A DNA stretch of 64,000 nt. Origin: Gemmatimonadota bacterium. GTDB taxonomy: Bacteria; Latescibacterota; UBA2968; UBA8231. Position 1 is the first letter of the stretch. Every line of letters begins with the position of its first letter. The stretch lies in contig JABHFS010000120.1 of the NCBI GenBank assembly GCA_018672475.1, forward strand, positions 1 to 64,000, given 5' to 3'. The notes below the pieces were generated by a model. It saw only the letters and a program-made list of their open reading frames with translations, ran no database searches and was not told where the DNA came from. Of the stretch, positions 26,011-33,295 are shown piece after piece. The position numbers and the translations under genes were made by a program.

Positions 26011-26619
26011 ATGACTAACTATCAATACACTCTGCTTTTTGTTGACGACGAAAAAAGTATATTAAATTCCTTGCACCGCACCTTCCGCAACGATGACTAC
26101 AAAATCCTTCTCGCCAATAGCGGCCCCGAAGGCTTGCAAGTTCTCAAGGAACATGATGTATCGATAATTATATCAGATCAGAGGATGCCCGGCATGACCG
26201 GTGCTCAATTCCTGGCGCAAAGTAAATTCGAAGCCCCACATGCGATTCGCATACTGCTCACCGGCTATAGCGATATTGAAGATGCGATGCAGAGTATCAA
26301 CGAAGGACAGATTTTTCGCTACCTCAACAAACCTTGGGACGATATCGATCTCAAACACGCGGTGCTGCAAGCCTTGGTGTTCCACGATCTATCCCGCCGC
26401 AATGAAGCTATAGCCGACGACCTGAAAAACCAGAACCAGAATCTGAGAAATCAATTAACCAACCTTAAGGTCGCTACCCCAACCGCGAACGACTCAACTG
26501 AGGCACTCCACCGCCTTGAGACAGAGAATGCCCAGTTACGCAAGGCCCTGTCCCAACGCGATGAGCTACTTCGCACATGGCAAAAACATCTAGATCAGGT
26601 GCTTGGTCCTATAACTTAA
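26011..26619 (+). CDS. Response regulator with receiver and C-terminal coiled coil
   Basis: 202 residues. The receiver (1-125) has LLFVDDEKSILNSL, Asp56 (IISDQRMPGMTG), LLTGYSDIE and NKPWDDIDL, clearly related to the other receivers of this island. The rest is a predicted coiled coil with heptad-like Leu/Asn/Gln (NQNQNLRNQLTNLK, LHRLETENAQLRKAL), without a DNA-binding or enzymatic domain. It begins 7 bases after the FapA-like gene and ends just before a large terminator-like palindrome, so it is the last gene of the operon. It could be a phosphate sink or an adaptor that docks to another coiled-coil protein. Confidence 0.9.
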   Translation: MTNYQYTLLFVDDEKSILNSLHRTFRNDDYKILLANSGPEGLQVLKEHDVSIIISDQRMPGMTGAQFLAQSKFEAPHAIRILLTGYSDIEDAMQSINEGQIFRYLNKPWDDIDLKHAVLQALVFHDLSRRNEAIADDLKNQNQNLRNQLTNLKVATPTANDSTEALHRLETENAQLRKALSQRDELLRTWQKHLDQVLGPIT

Positions 26620-26652
26620 AAAGAAAATAGGGGCCACCGAGCTCGTAAAGGT

Positions 26653-26714
26653 AATTTTGAGCAAGCCTCCTGCGATTTTTACGTAAAAATATCAGGAGGC
26701 TTGCTCAAAATTTT
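26653..26714. terminator. 60-base near-perfect palindrome closing the signalling operon
   Basis: Outer arms 26653-26672 and 26693-26712 are exact 20-bp complements. Inside them sits a second perfect 16-bp palindrome (26675-26690, ATTTTTACGTAAAAAT), so almost the whole 60 bases can extrude as one hairpin with only a two-base mismatch on each side. T-rich sequence ends the right arm. It most likely terminates the REC gene at 26619 and blocks read-through between convergent operons. Confidence 0.7.
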
Positions 26715-26715
26715 C

Positions 26716-26752
26716 CCCGAAGTCTAACCGCTCATGCAACGGGGACTTCGGG
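26716..26752 (-). terminator. Probable terminator of the oxidoreductase gene
   Basis: A 9-bp stem CCCGAAGTC/GACTTCGGG (26716-26724 with 26744-26752) with a 19-base loop lies 11 bases after the minus-strand stop. On that strand the stem is followed by GAAAATTTT, a weak U-tract. The large loop makes it less certain than a standard terminator. Confidence 0.45.
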
Positions 26753-26763
26753 TCTTATATTCT

Positions 26764-27819
26764 TTAGTCTAGCTTCACTTCCCCGCCCTGTGCCTGGCTG
26801 CGATAAATCCCGTCGAGGATTTTGAGCACCTGCAGCGACTCCTCGGCCGGCACTGGCGATGGATTGCCGGCCGCAACCGCCGCCGCAAATTCCACACACT
26901 CTTGCGCATGGGCTTCTAAACCAGCATGCATCAACTTGAGCTCGCGATTGTATTGCTGGCGGGTCTGGTTGTTACTCTCGTAAATCTCGCACTTCGGCCA
27001 ATGCGCCCCACCCTCGGTACCATAGAGCCACATCTGCATATCTTCGCCCTGGGTATTATGGTGCAAGAGCCAACTCACTTCGATGATCAAGGTCGCCCCA
27101 TTGTCGAAGCGCACAAACGCCGCGGCGAAATCCTCGACATTGAAGTTTTCGGGGATGGGCTGTCGGCCCCACTGGCTAAAGACGCCTTCCTGATGCGCCA
27201 ATTCGGCGCGGGCTACACCCGTGACCGCGACTGGTTCCGGGTTGCCCATAAACCATAGCGTCAGATCGAGGATATGCACGCCAATATCGATACAGGGGCC
27301 GCCACCACTATTCTCTTTGATAATAAAGCCGCCGCCAGTCGGCGCGCCGGCCCGCCGCAACATCCAGCTACGGGCGTGGTAGATATCGCCCAAGGCCCCG
27401 GTGTCCAATTCATCCTTCATCGCCTTTGACGAACCTTGAAAACGGAAATGCTGCGCGGTCATCAGGGTTTTCCCCGACTTGTCCCGAGCCTCGATCATCC
27501 GGCGGATATCATCAGGCGTCGGTGCCAGAGGCTTCTCGCAGATCACGTGCTTGCCCGCTTCGAGCGCGGCGATCGCCAAAGGCGCATGGTACATACTCGG
27601 AGTACAGATGTCGATAATGTCGATATCCGAATCACTGAATAACGCCTCTGGATCGGCATGTAGCTTATCGACACCATTCTCTTCGCCGAAGCGGTTTAAA
27701 ACATCCTCTCCGATGTCGCTACCCGCGACCAACTCGGCGTGCTCGGACGCGTGCCATCCCGGAATATGCGTGCGGGCGATACCTCCGACGCCGACGATGC
27801 CGACCTTGAGCTTGCTCAT
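26764..27819 (-). CDS. Gfo/Idh/MocA-family NAD(P)-dependent oxidoreductase
   Basis: 351 residues, usual length. N-terminal Rossmann fold with GIVGVGGIARTH (7-18), Asp/Gly nucleotide site VAGSDIGE, the family motif CEKPLAP (94-100) with catalytic Lys96, and the C-terminal alpha/beta domain with NSGGGPCIDIGVHILDLTLW, in which Asp and His of DIGVH are the usual substrate-site residues. The family oxidises or reduces sugars, inositols and related alcohols; specificity cannot be told. It starts an independent minus-strand unit, 56 bases downstream of the Bat cluster's last gene and sharing its orientation, so it could be read through from there. It ends at a terminator that faces the signalling operon. 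Soluble cytoplasmic enzyme. Confidence 0.92.
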   Translation of the reverse strand: MSKLKVGIVGVGGIARTHIPGWHASEHAELVAGSDIGEDVLNRFGEENGVDKLHADPEALFSDSDIDIIDICTPSMYHAPLAIAALEAGKHVICEKPLAPTPDDIRRMIEARDKSGKTLMTAQHFRFQGSSKAMKDELDTGALGDIYHARSWMLRRAGAPTGGGFIIKENSGGGPCIDIGVHILDLTLWFMGNPEPVAVTGVARAELAHQEGVFSQWGRQPIPENFNVEDFAAAFVRFDNGATLIIEVSWLLHHNTQGEDMQMWLYGTEGGAHWPKCEIYESNNQTRQQYNRELKLMHAGLEAHAQECVEFAAAVAAGNPSPVPAEESLQVLKILDGIYRSQAQGGEVKLD

Positions 27820-27875
27820 AGTCTTAACCCCTTATCTGTGGATTTTTCACATGGAATACTACGTGAATACCGCGA

Positions 27876-28628
27876 TTAGATACGTGCGACGGCCTCGGTC
27901 TGTATCCATCCTCCTAGACCATTGGCCAGACGCACCAGGATCCATTCACCCTCTTGTCGCACAAGACGCACCTTCGTGCCCTCGTGGGCGGTGAAGACCT
28001 CCGTCTGCCCTTTATCGGGCCCCGACCGGGCCATCACTTCTCCGACGATGACGATAGCCTCGCTATTGCCTGAATCGCCATAGAGCCGAGTTCCCAGCCA
28101 GCCGGCAAAAATACCGCTCATCCCCACGCAGACAACCACGCCAGCCAGCCACAAAGCACCGAGCCCAGCCCCCCGCAATAATCGTTGAACGCCTAGGATA
28201 AAAAGGGCCAAGAAGGCGAGGGCAAAAAATAAGCTGAGATGATCCAAGCTCGGCCATGCATACGCGGCTGTAACGAAGCGCAGCAACACGTTGCTCTCGC
28301 CGCTGGGTTCCCGATCTTTTTTAACCAGATTGGCAAAGCGCAGATTAGCTTCAATGTCTTCATCGTCAGGCGCCAAGCGACCAGCCCGTTCATACCAGAG
28401 AATCGCCTCTCCCAATAGGCCGGATTTGAAACAGGCATTGCCTAGGTTGTAGAAAAGCCGGGCATCGGTAACATCCGTTGACACGGCTTTGAGGTAGACT
28501 TGGCGAGCTTTGGTGAAATCACCGGCCCGATAGTGCGCATTGGCCTCATTGTATTGGCCCATTGCAGCCGATTGCGCGCCGAGCGCACTAGCCCACAACA
28601 CAAGGGCCACCGCCCACTTATAGATCAT
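27876..28628 (-). CDS. batE: BatE-like TPR membrane protein with C-terminal SH3 domain
   Basis: 250 residues. A signal/anchor sequence (1-18), TPR repeats (about 24-95, YNEANAHYRAGDFTKARQVY, YNLGNACFKSGLLGEAILWY), then two membrane helices (about 128-150 LFFALAFLALFILGVQRLL and 152-175 GALWLAGVVVCVGMSGIFAG), and a bacterial SH3-like C-terminus (about 188-250, GEVMARSGPDKG, HEGTKVRLVRQEGEWILVRL, GWIQTE). This is the layout of BatE in Bacteroidetes and Leptospira Bat operons. Start overlaps the batD stop as ATGA, showing translational coupling. It is the last gene of the cluster. Bat proteins have been linked to aerotolerance and envelope stability. Confidence 0.85.
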   Translation of the reverse strand: MIYKWAVALVLWASALGAQSAAMGQYNEANAHYRAGDFTKARQVYLKAVSTDVTDARLFYNLGNACFKSGLLGEAILWYERAGRLAPDDEDIEANLRFANLVKKDREPSGESNVLLRFVTAAYAWPSLDHLSLFFALAFLALFILGVQRLLRGAGLGALWLAGVVVCVGMSGIFAGWLGTRLYGDSGNSEAIVIVGEVMARSGPDKGQTEVFTAHEGTKVRLVRQEGEWILVRLANGLGGWIQTEAVARI

Positions 28629-30439
28629 ATCCGCTCCTCTAACCGCTCGACCAGATCACCGGCCAAGCGACGAGCCTCGGCCATATTAGCGGCAGATACG
28701 CCGGTCGGTGCGAAACGCGCGTAATCGCAGCGCACCAAAAGATCCCGTAGGGCCACAACGGTTTCGTCTTCGACCCCACGTTCATCCAAAGCCTCGGCAC
28801 AGGCTTCACTGGTTAGCCCCGCGGCCGCAAGATTTAATCGGTCGGCCAAAAATTCCAGCACCGCAGCCTGAACTGCCGCGTAAAATTCCGCGGAATCACC
28901 TACCGCGAGCAACTCGTCGGCCCGCTGCAGCCTGCGGCCAGCTTCTCCCTTGGCCCGGCGCTGCCGGGCATAAGCCACATCGCCCTGTAGCCTCTGTTGA
29001 TGACGCTGCCAGAATAGCAGAGCAAAAAAAGCGATGGGCAACCCTGCTTGCAGCAGCCAAAACAGCCAACTGCGGTACAGTGCGGTATCCGTGCCAAGAG
29101 CGTCTGCATCGGGTTTGATATGGCGGATATCCTGTCCCACCGCCTCAATATCCCTGCGACTCAAGCCATAACGCTCCGCCTCCACCTCCTCCACACTCCC
29201 CTCGCTGTGTATAAATATTAGCTCGGATTCGAGCACTTCGTATTGCTCGGCATATGGGTCGAAATAAGCGAAACGCACTGGCGGAATCTCCATCATTCCA
29301 CCCTGTTCTGGTATCATTATATATTCGAAGGTGCGCCGGCCACCATAAATTCCGTTACTGACCTGTTCTTCTTCTTCGACTTTGGGATCGTAGAGTGTTA
29401 CCCCTGCCGCGCCACCGATATCGGGAGCCTGTACGGCCGCCATATTTCCCTGCCCCTCGATCACCACCCGCAGCGTCACCGGATCGCCCGCGGCAACATG
29501 GGTCGGCTGAACCTGCACATCCAAACGAAAGCGTCCGACTGCACCAGAAAATTCCTGCGGGCGCCCCTGCTCGGGTAAAGGCAGCACCTCGATCGGTATC
29601 GATTCGCTCTGCAAAACAACCGATTGCGAACGGCCAAAGAACGGGTCGCCAGCAAAGAAATCTTCGAGCAAACTACCGCGACGCCCCCGTTGTTGTGGTA
29701 TGTCGCAGGAGACCGCAAGAACCCCTGCCTCATAGTCACCCGCACTCGTGGGAAAAAGCGCCACACGCCTGAGCGGGGCGACATTGAAATTTACCCCTTC
29801 AAGCGTTTCCCTGCGCGATTCCAATTGCTGTGCGACAAAAAGCTCCTTGACCCAAAAACCGGCAAAGCTTGGGATCTCCTTGAAACCCACATTGTGCAAC
29901 CGAAAACGATAAAAGAGATCGTAGTCCACGGTGACTTGTTGTCCGATATAGACCCGATTATTGTCCGAACGCGCCAAGACAAATAGATTGTCTTCGAGTC
30001 TGAACTCCTTCTTCGCACTATTATTTGCCGTGTTCCGAGAATTTTGCCGACTCGCCCCCCTGACAACTTCGACCTGGATCAACTTGCTCTGGTACTGTTG
30101 GCCGCCTACCGCAATACGCGCCGGCCCGATATTGATTTTCCCGGTGCGTTTTGCATACAGGACATAGACCAACTCACGGGTGAAGCTGGTGTTGAAATTT
30201 ACCATCTCCATCCGGGTGCTCACCGAAGGGCCCTCGACATAGAAATCCTTTAGGCTGATTTCCGGCGCCGGCATATGGCCGATATTTTCATCTGAGATTA
30301 TCGCGAGAGTCAACCGAAGCGGCTCGGCCCGGCCCAAACGCACCCGGTCAACCGTGGCTGTGAATTCTATATTTGCGGCACTGGCAGTATTGAACGAACA
30401 GACGACCCAGATCGCCAACCATAAAACACGAGGCATCAT
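28625..30439 (-). CDS. batD: BatD-like oxygen-tolerance membrane protein
   Basis: 604 residues from ATG 30439, which follows AAGGA; the GTG one codon earlier is possible. A signal peptide (1-22) precedes periplasmic beta domains typical of BatD (FTATVDRVRLGRAEPLRLTL, ISLKDFYVEGPSVSTRMEMV, YDLFYRFRLHNVGFKEIPSF, GRFRLDVQVQPTHVAAGDPV). One TM helix lies near 464-484 (WLLQAGLPIAFFALLFWQRH), and the C-terminal part is a cytoplasmic alpha-helical region (GRRLQRADELLAVGDSAEFY). BatD family proteins work beside VWA proteins BatA/B in envelope stress or aerotolerance; the molecular action is not settled. Stop overlaps batE and its start overlaps the ancestral batC stop (TGATG). Confidence 0.88.
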   Translation of the reverse strand: MMPRVLWLAIWVVCSFNTASAANIEFTATVDRVRLGRAEPLRLTLAIISDENIGHMPAPEISLKDFYVEGPSVSTRMEMVNFNTSFTRELVYVLYAKRTGKINIGPARIAVGGQQYQSKLIQVEVVRGASRQNSRNTANNSAKKEFRLEDNLFVLARSDNNRVYIGQQVTVDYDLFYRFRLHNVGFKEIPSFAGFWVKELFVAQQLESRRETLEGVNFNVAPLRRVALFPTSAGDYEAGVLAVSCDIPQQRGRRGSLLEDFFAGDPFFGRSQSVVLQSESIPIEVLPLPEQGRPQEFSGAVGRFRLDVQVQPTHVAAGDPVTLRVVIEGQGNMAAVQAPDIGGAAGVTLYDPKVEEEEQVSNGIYGGRRTFEYIMIPEQGGMMEIPPVRFAYFDPYAEQYEVLESELIFIHSEGSVEEVEAERYGLSRRDIEAVGQDIRHIKPDADALGTDTALYRSWLFWLLQAGLPIAFFALLFWQRHQQRLQGDVAYARQRRAKGEAGRRLQRADELLAVGDSAEFYAAVQAAVLEFLADRLNLAAAGLTSEACAEALDERGVEDETVVALRDLLVRCDYARFAPTGVSAANMAEARRLAGDLVERLEERI

Positions 30440-30630
30440 CACCAGTCCTTGCCCTGCGCTCTGCCCGTGGCGCGGAAACGACGCTTCTGCGCTTCTTCTT
30501 CGCGGTCTTCAAGCGTATCGAGAAGCTGTTGCGCCTCTTCAGGGCTAATCGGCTCGTCCCCCGATTGGGCTTGCTGCTCTTGTTGGTCCTGTGGCTCTTG
30601 TTGCTCTTGTTCCTGTTCTTGCTGCTGTTG
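30439..30630 (-). other. Detached C-terminal end of batC beyond an in-frame stop
   Basis: The batC frame stays open without a stop for 63 codons after the TAA at 30631-30633 and ends at a TGA (30439-30441) that overlaps the batD start. This tail continues the Gln-rich tract and then encodes ISPEEAQQLLDTLEDREEEA and a basic end (QKRRFRATGRAQGKDW). That acidic-helix-plus-basic end is the usual conserved C-terminus of BatC-like TPR proteins. It has no start codon of its own in good context, so without read-through it is probably not made. Confidence 0.8.
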
Positions 30631-30835
30631 TTAGTCCTGTTCGTCCTGTTGGTCCTGTTGGTCTTGTTGGTCCTGTTGGTCCTGTTCGTCCTGTTCGTCC
30701 TGTTGGTCCTGTTCGTCTTGCTGCTGTTGTTGCTGGTCCTGTTGATCTTCTTGATCCTGTTCTTTTTGTTCTTGGTCTTGCTCTTTTTGATCTTGATCCT
30801 GCTGCTGTTCCTGCTGTTCCTGCTGTTGCAATTGC
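30571..30835 (-). repeat. Gln/Asp/Glu-rich codon repeat tract in batC
   Basis: About 265 bases of CAA/CAG/GAA/GAC triplets in 9- to 18-base near-repeats, encoding runs such as QQDQQDEQDEQDQQDQQ. The tract includes the TAA stop (one base from CAA). Repeats of this kind slip during replication and are prone to assembly error. The hydrophobic Leu/Val ORFs on the other strand are only its complement. Confidence 0.85.
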
Positions 30836-31257
30836 TCTAAGGCCAATTCGAGATTTACCTTGGTATCCTCATCGGCTGCATGCAATTGCAGCGCCTGTTT
30901 ATAGGCCTCAATTGCCTTTTCATAATCCTGCTGCTGAAAAAGTGTATTGCCGATATTGTAATGGGCTTGCGCTCGGGCACGATCACCAGGAAGCTTAAGT
31001 GCTTGTTCAAATTCCTGTAAGGCCTTCTCGTAATCGCCACTTTTGAAGAGCGCGTCTCCAACATTAAAATGCAACTCGGGAGCCTCTGGCCGATCAATTA
31101 GTGCGTCGCGGTAAAGATTGAGCGCCTTATCATATTCACCGCCCTGATACAGTTCGTGCGCCTTGGCGCTCTTATCGGCGACCGGGTCGCCCACGGTCGC
31201 GCCGGTAAGCGTCAACCACGCGCCACCTGCCAATAGGCATCTCGTGCAAACCCGCAT
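30631..31257 (-). CDS. batC: BatC-like TPR protein, shortened by an in-frame TAA
   Basis: 208 residues as written, from ATG 31257, which overlaps the batB stop (TGATG); a GTG seven codons upstream is less likely. A signal peptide (about 1-24, LLAGGAWLTLTGATVG) is followed by TPR repeats (about 28-140: AHELYQGGEYDKALNLYRDA, LHFNVGDALFKSGDYEKALQ, HYNIGNTLFQQQDYEKAIEA) and then a Gln/Asp/Glu repeat tract. The frame is stopped by TAA at 30631-30633, where the flanking codons are CAA and GAC, so a single C-to-T change of a CAA is the simplest cause. The family's conserved C-terminus lies intact behind it. TPRs of BatC interact with the other Bat proteins in the periplasm. The TPR domain would still be made. 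Confidence 0.8.
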   Translation of the reverse strand: MRVCTRCLLAGGAWLTLTGATVGDPVADKSAKAHELYQGGEYDKALNLYRDALIDRPEAPELHFNVGDALFKSGDYEKALQEFEQALKLPGDRARAQAHYNIGNTLFQQQDYEKAIEAYKQALQLHAADEDTKVNLELALEQLQQQEQQEQQQDQDQKEQDQEQKEQDQEDQQDQQQQQQDEQDQQDEQDEQDQQDQQDQQDQQDEQD

Positions 31258-32282
31258 CACTCGAAACGACCTTTCCACTCGCGGGTCCGAACCCGCACAT
31301 CACCTAAAAAAGCTTCCGCCAGGAAACAACACAACGCCAACAACAAGGGCCATTGGAAACGTTCTTCATAACGAGTAAAACGCGTTGAGCCTATTTCCTT
31401 TTGCTCCATCTGCGCGATCTGACTATGGATTTCGTCAAGCTCGGCCCCGCGCAATGTGCTGCGATAATAATCGCCGTCCGTCTCCAGCGCCACAGCTTGC
31501 AGCATGCCTTCGTCCAAACGGGTCTTAACGTAATTGCCACTCTCATCCTTGTGATAACTAACCTCACCGCTTTCGTCGACTTCCGGGATGAGTTCGCCGT
31601 CGGGGGTTCCCAAACCGATGGCAAAAACCCGCACCCCCCGTTCAGCGGCCTCCCGCGCCGCCTCCAGCGGTTTTCCCTTGTGATCTTCACCGTCGGTGAA
31701 AATTATTATGGCCTCGTGCTGTAAGTCGCCCGGGTCGAAAGTGCGTATCGCCAACCTCAAGGCATCACCAATCGCGGTACCTTGTGCCGAAATCGAACCC
31801 GCATCGAGAATATTCAGAAACATCTCAAGCGCGCCGTAGTCGGTGGTCAAAGGACACTGAACAAAAGCTTTGCCGGCAAAAACCACCAAGCCAACTCGAT
31901 CGCCTTCTAATAGATCCAAAAGTGCGCGAATTTGATATTTAGCCCGTGCGAGGCGACTTGGTTTGACATCTTCCGCTCGCATGCTGCGCGAGACGTCAAG
32001 CACCAACATCACGTCGATCCCTTTGCGCTGCGCCATATCGAGTTTGGCGCCAAATTGCGGACCCGTGAGCGCCAGGATGAGAAAGAAGGTTCCCAACCCC
32101 AACAACCCGTACTTCCAAAACTGGCGACCCCGGCTCAAATCGCGGGTCAGTTTTTGTGCCAATGGCCAGTGGACAAAACGCTTCAGTGCCCGACGCCGAG
32201 CCAGCAGAGCCCAAGCGAAGAAAGCAACCATCAGCGGCAGCAACAACATTAGCCAGAAATTGTAGAGGGCAGCAAAGCGCAT
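31257..32282 (-). CDS. batB: BatB-like von Willebrand factor A membrane protein
   Basis: 341 residues from ATG 32282 after GAGG; a TTG one codon earlier is less likely. Two N-terminal membrane helices (about 7-26 and 58-75), then a VWA domain (about 87-290) with an intact MIDAS: LVLDVSRSMRAED (DxSxS), Thr in CPLTTDYGAL and Asp in IIFTDGEDHKG. A third helix near the C-terminus (WPLLLALCCFLAEAFLGD) completes the BatA/BatB fold. VWA domains with MIDAS bind a divalent metal and a partner protein. The gene lies 8 bases after batA and overlaps batC by one base (TGATG). It is the second of a pair of VWA genes, as usual in this operon type. Confidence 0.92.
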   Translation of the reverse strand: MRFAALYNFWLMLLLPLMVAFFAWALLARRRALKRFVHWPLAQKLTRDLSRGRQFWKYGLLGLGTFFLILALTGPQFGAKLDMAQRKGIDVMLVLDVSRSMRAEDVKPSRLARAKYQIRALLDLLEGDRVGLVVFAGKAFVQCPLTTDYGALEMFLNILDAGSISAQGTAIGDALRLAIRTFDPGDLQHEAIIIFTDGEDHKGKPLEAAREAAERGVRVFAIGLGTPDGELIPEVDESGEVSYHKDESGNYVKTRLDEGMLQAVALETDGDYYRSTLRGAELDEIHSQIAQMEQKEIGSTRFTRYEERFQWPLLLALCCFLAEAFLGDVRVRTREWKGRFE

Positions 32283-32290
32283 CAAAAACC

Positions 32291-33295
32291 TCAGGGCAGA
32301 CGGCGGAAACGGGTATTGGCCAAGAGCATCTCCACCAATAGCAGGGCTAGGCCCGGCCAGAGAAAAAAGGCAAAGCGTTCGGAATAATCTACGTGCACCT
32401 CGGATTTGATTTCCGTCGCTTCCAGCTCGCCAATCTCACGGTAAATCTCTTCGAGTTTTTCCCCGCTCGTCGCGCGGAAATACTTACCACCGGTGCGCTC
32501 GGCTACCTCCCGCAACGTCTCCTCGTCGATCTCGACTTGCACGGTTTGGTAGCGGGTCCCGAATACGCCCTGAACCGGGCGCCGAATCGTGCCGTCACTA
32601 CCCACACCGATCGTATAGACACGAATCCCCACCGCCGCCGCCACATCAGCCGCTGTCAACGGTTCGATCTCACCGGTGTTGTTGACGCCATCGGTCAGTA
32701 GAATTGCCACCTGGCTCTTGGCCTCGGAGTCGCGCAACCTGTTGCTGGCATTGATCAGCGCCATCCCGATCGCCGTCCCGTCCCACCGTTCGTCGGCGAT
32801 CTCAACGCCTTGTAGGAATTCCAACAACACGTCGTAATCCAAGGTCAGCGGGCATTGCGTAAAACTTTCCCCAGCGAAGATTACCATCCCAATGCGATCG
32901 CTGTGGCGCCCGCCGATAAAATCAGCGACGACCTCCTTGGCCACTTGCAAACGGCTCTTCTGTCCCTGGCCTAGGTCATTTAGTTCCATGCTCGACGATA
33001 CGTCCAACGTCAACATGATATCAATGCCCTGCGATGAGATCTCCCGCACCTCGCGCCCAGCCTGCGGGCGGGCCATTGCCATGACTAGGCAGCCCAGACC
33101 GAGTATCTTGAGCACGATAAGACTGTGCCTCAGCTTCGCCAAAAACGAGGAACCGGCCCGGCGCAAAGTGCTCAGGTCAGAAAACTGCACGCTGCCTTGG
33201 CGGCTCCTATGGGCCCGCATATAGGAGAAGAGTAATAGAGGTAATAACAGGAGTAGCAGCAGCCACTCCGGATTTTCAAACCGGATGTTCGGCAT
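32291..33295 (-). CDS. batA: BatA-like von Willebrand factor A membrane protein
   Basis: 334 residues from ATG 33295 (MPNIRFENPEWLLLLLLLP); the longer ORF would overlap the previous gene by 65 bases and has a poorer N-terminus. TM helices near 10-25 and 53-70, then a VWA domain (about 80-290) with MIDAS LTLDVSSSMELND, FTQCPLTLDYD and ILLTDGVNNTGE, and a C-terminal helix (FAFFLWPGLALLLVEMLLA). It pairs with BatB in the inner membrane. The stop of the upstream gene lies 20 bases inside this one, so translation is coupled. Together with MoxR and DUF58 proteins encoded upstream, VWA proteins of this type are targets of the MoxR AAA+ ATPase. Confidence 0.93.
   Translation of the reverse strand: MPNIRFENPEWLLLLLLLPLLLFSYMRAHRSRQGSVQFSDLSTLRRAGSSFLAKLRHSLIVLKILGLGCLVMAMARPQAGREVREISSQGIDIMLTLDVSSSMELNDLGQGQKSRLQVAKEVVADFIGGRHSDRIGMVIFAGESFTQCPLTLDYDVLLEFLQGVEIADERWDGTAIGMALINASNRLRDSEAKSQVAILLTDGVNNTGEIEPLTAADVAAAVGIRVYTIGVGSDGTIRRPVQGVFGTRYQTVQVEIDEETLREVAERTGGKYFRATSGEKLEEIYREIGELEATEIKSEVHVDYSERFAFFLWPGLALLLVEMLLANTRFRRLP

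Noticed and set aside
30529-30998. Leu/Val-rich plus-strand ORFs that look like membrane proteins
   Set aside because: They are the complement of the CAA/CAG/GAC repeat of batC and have no other support.
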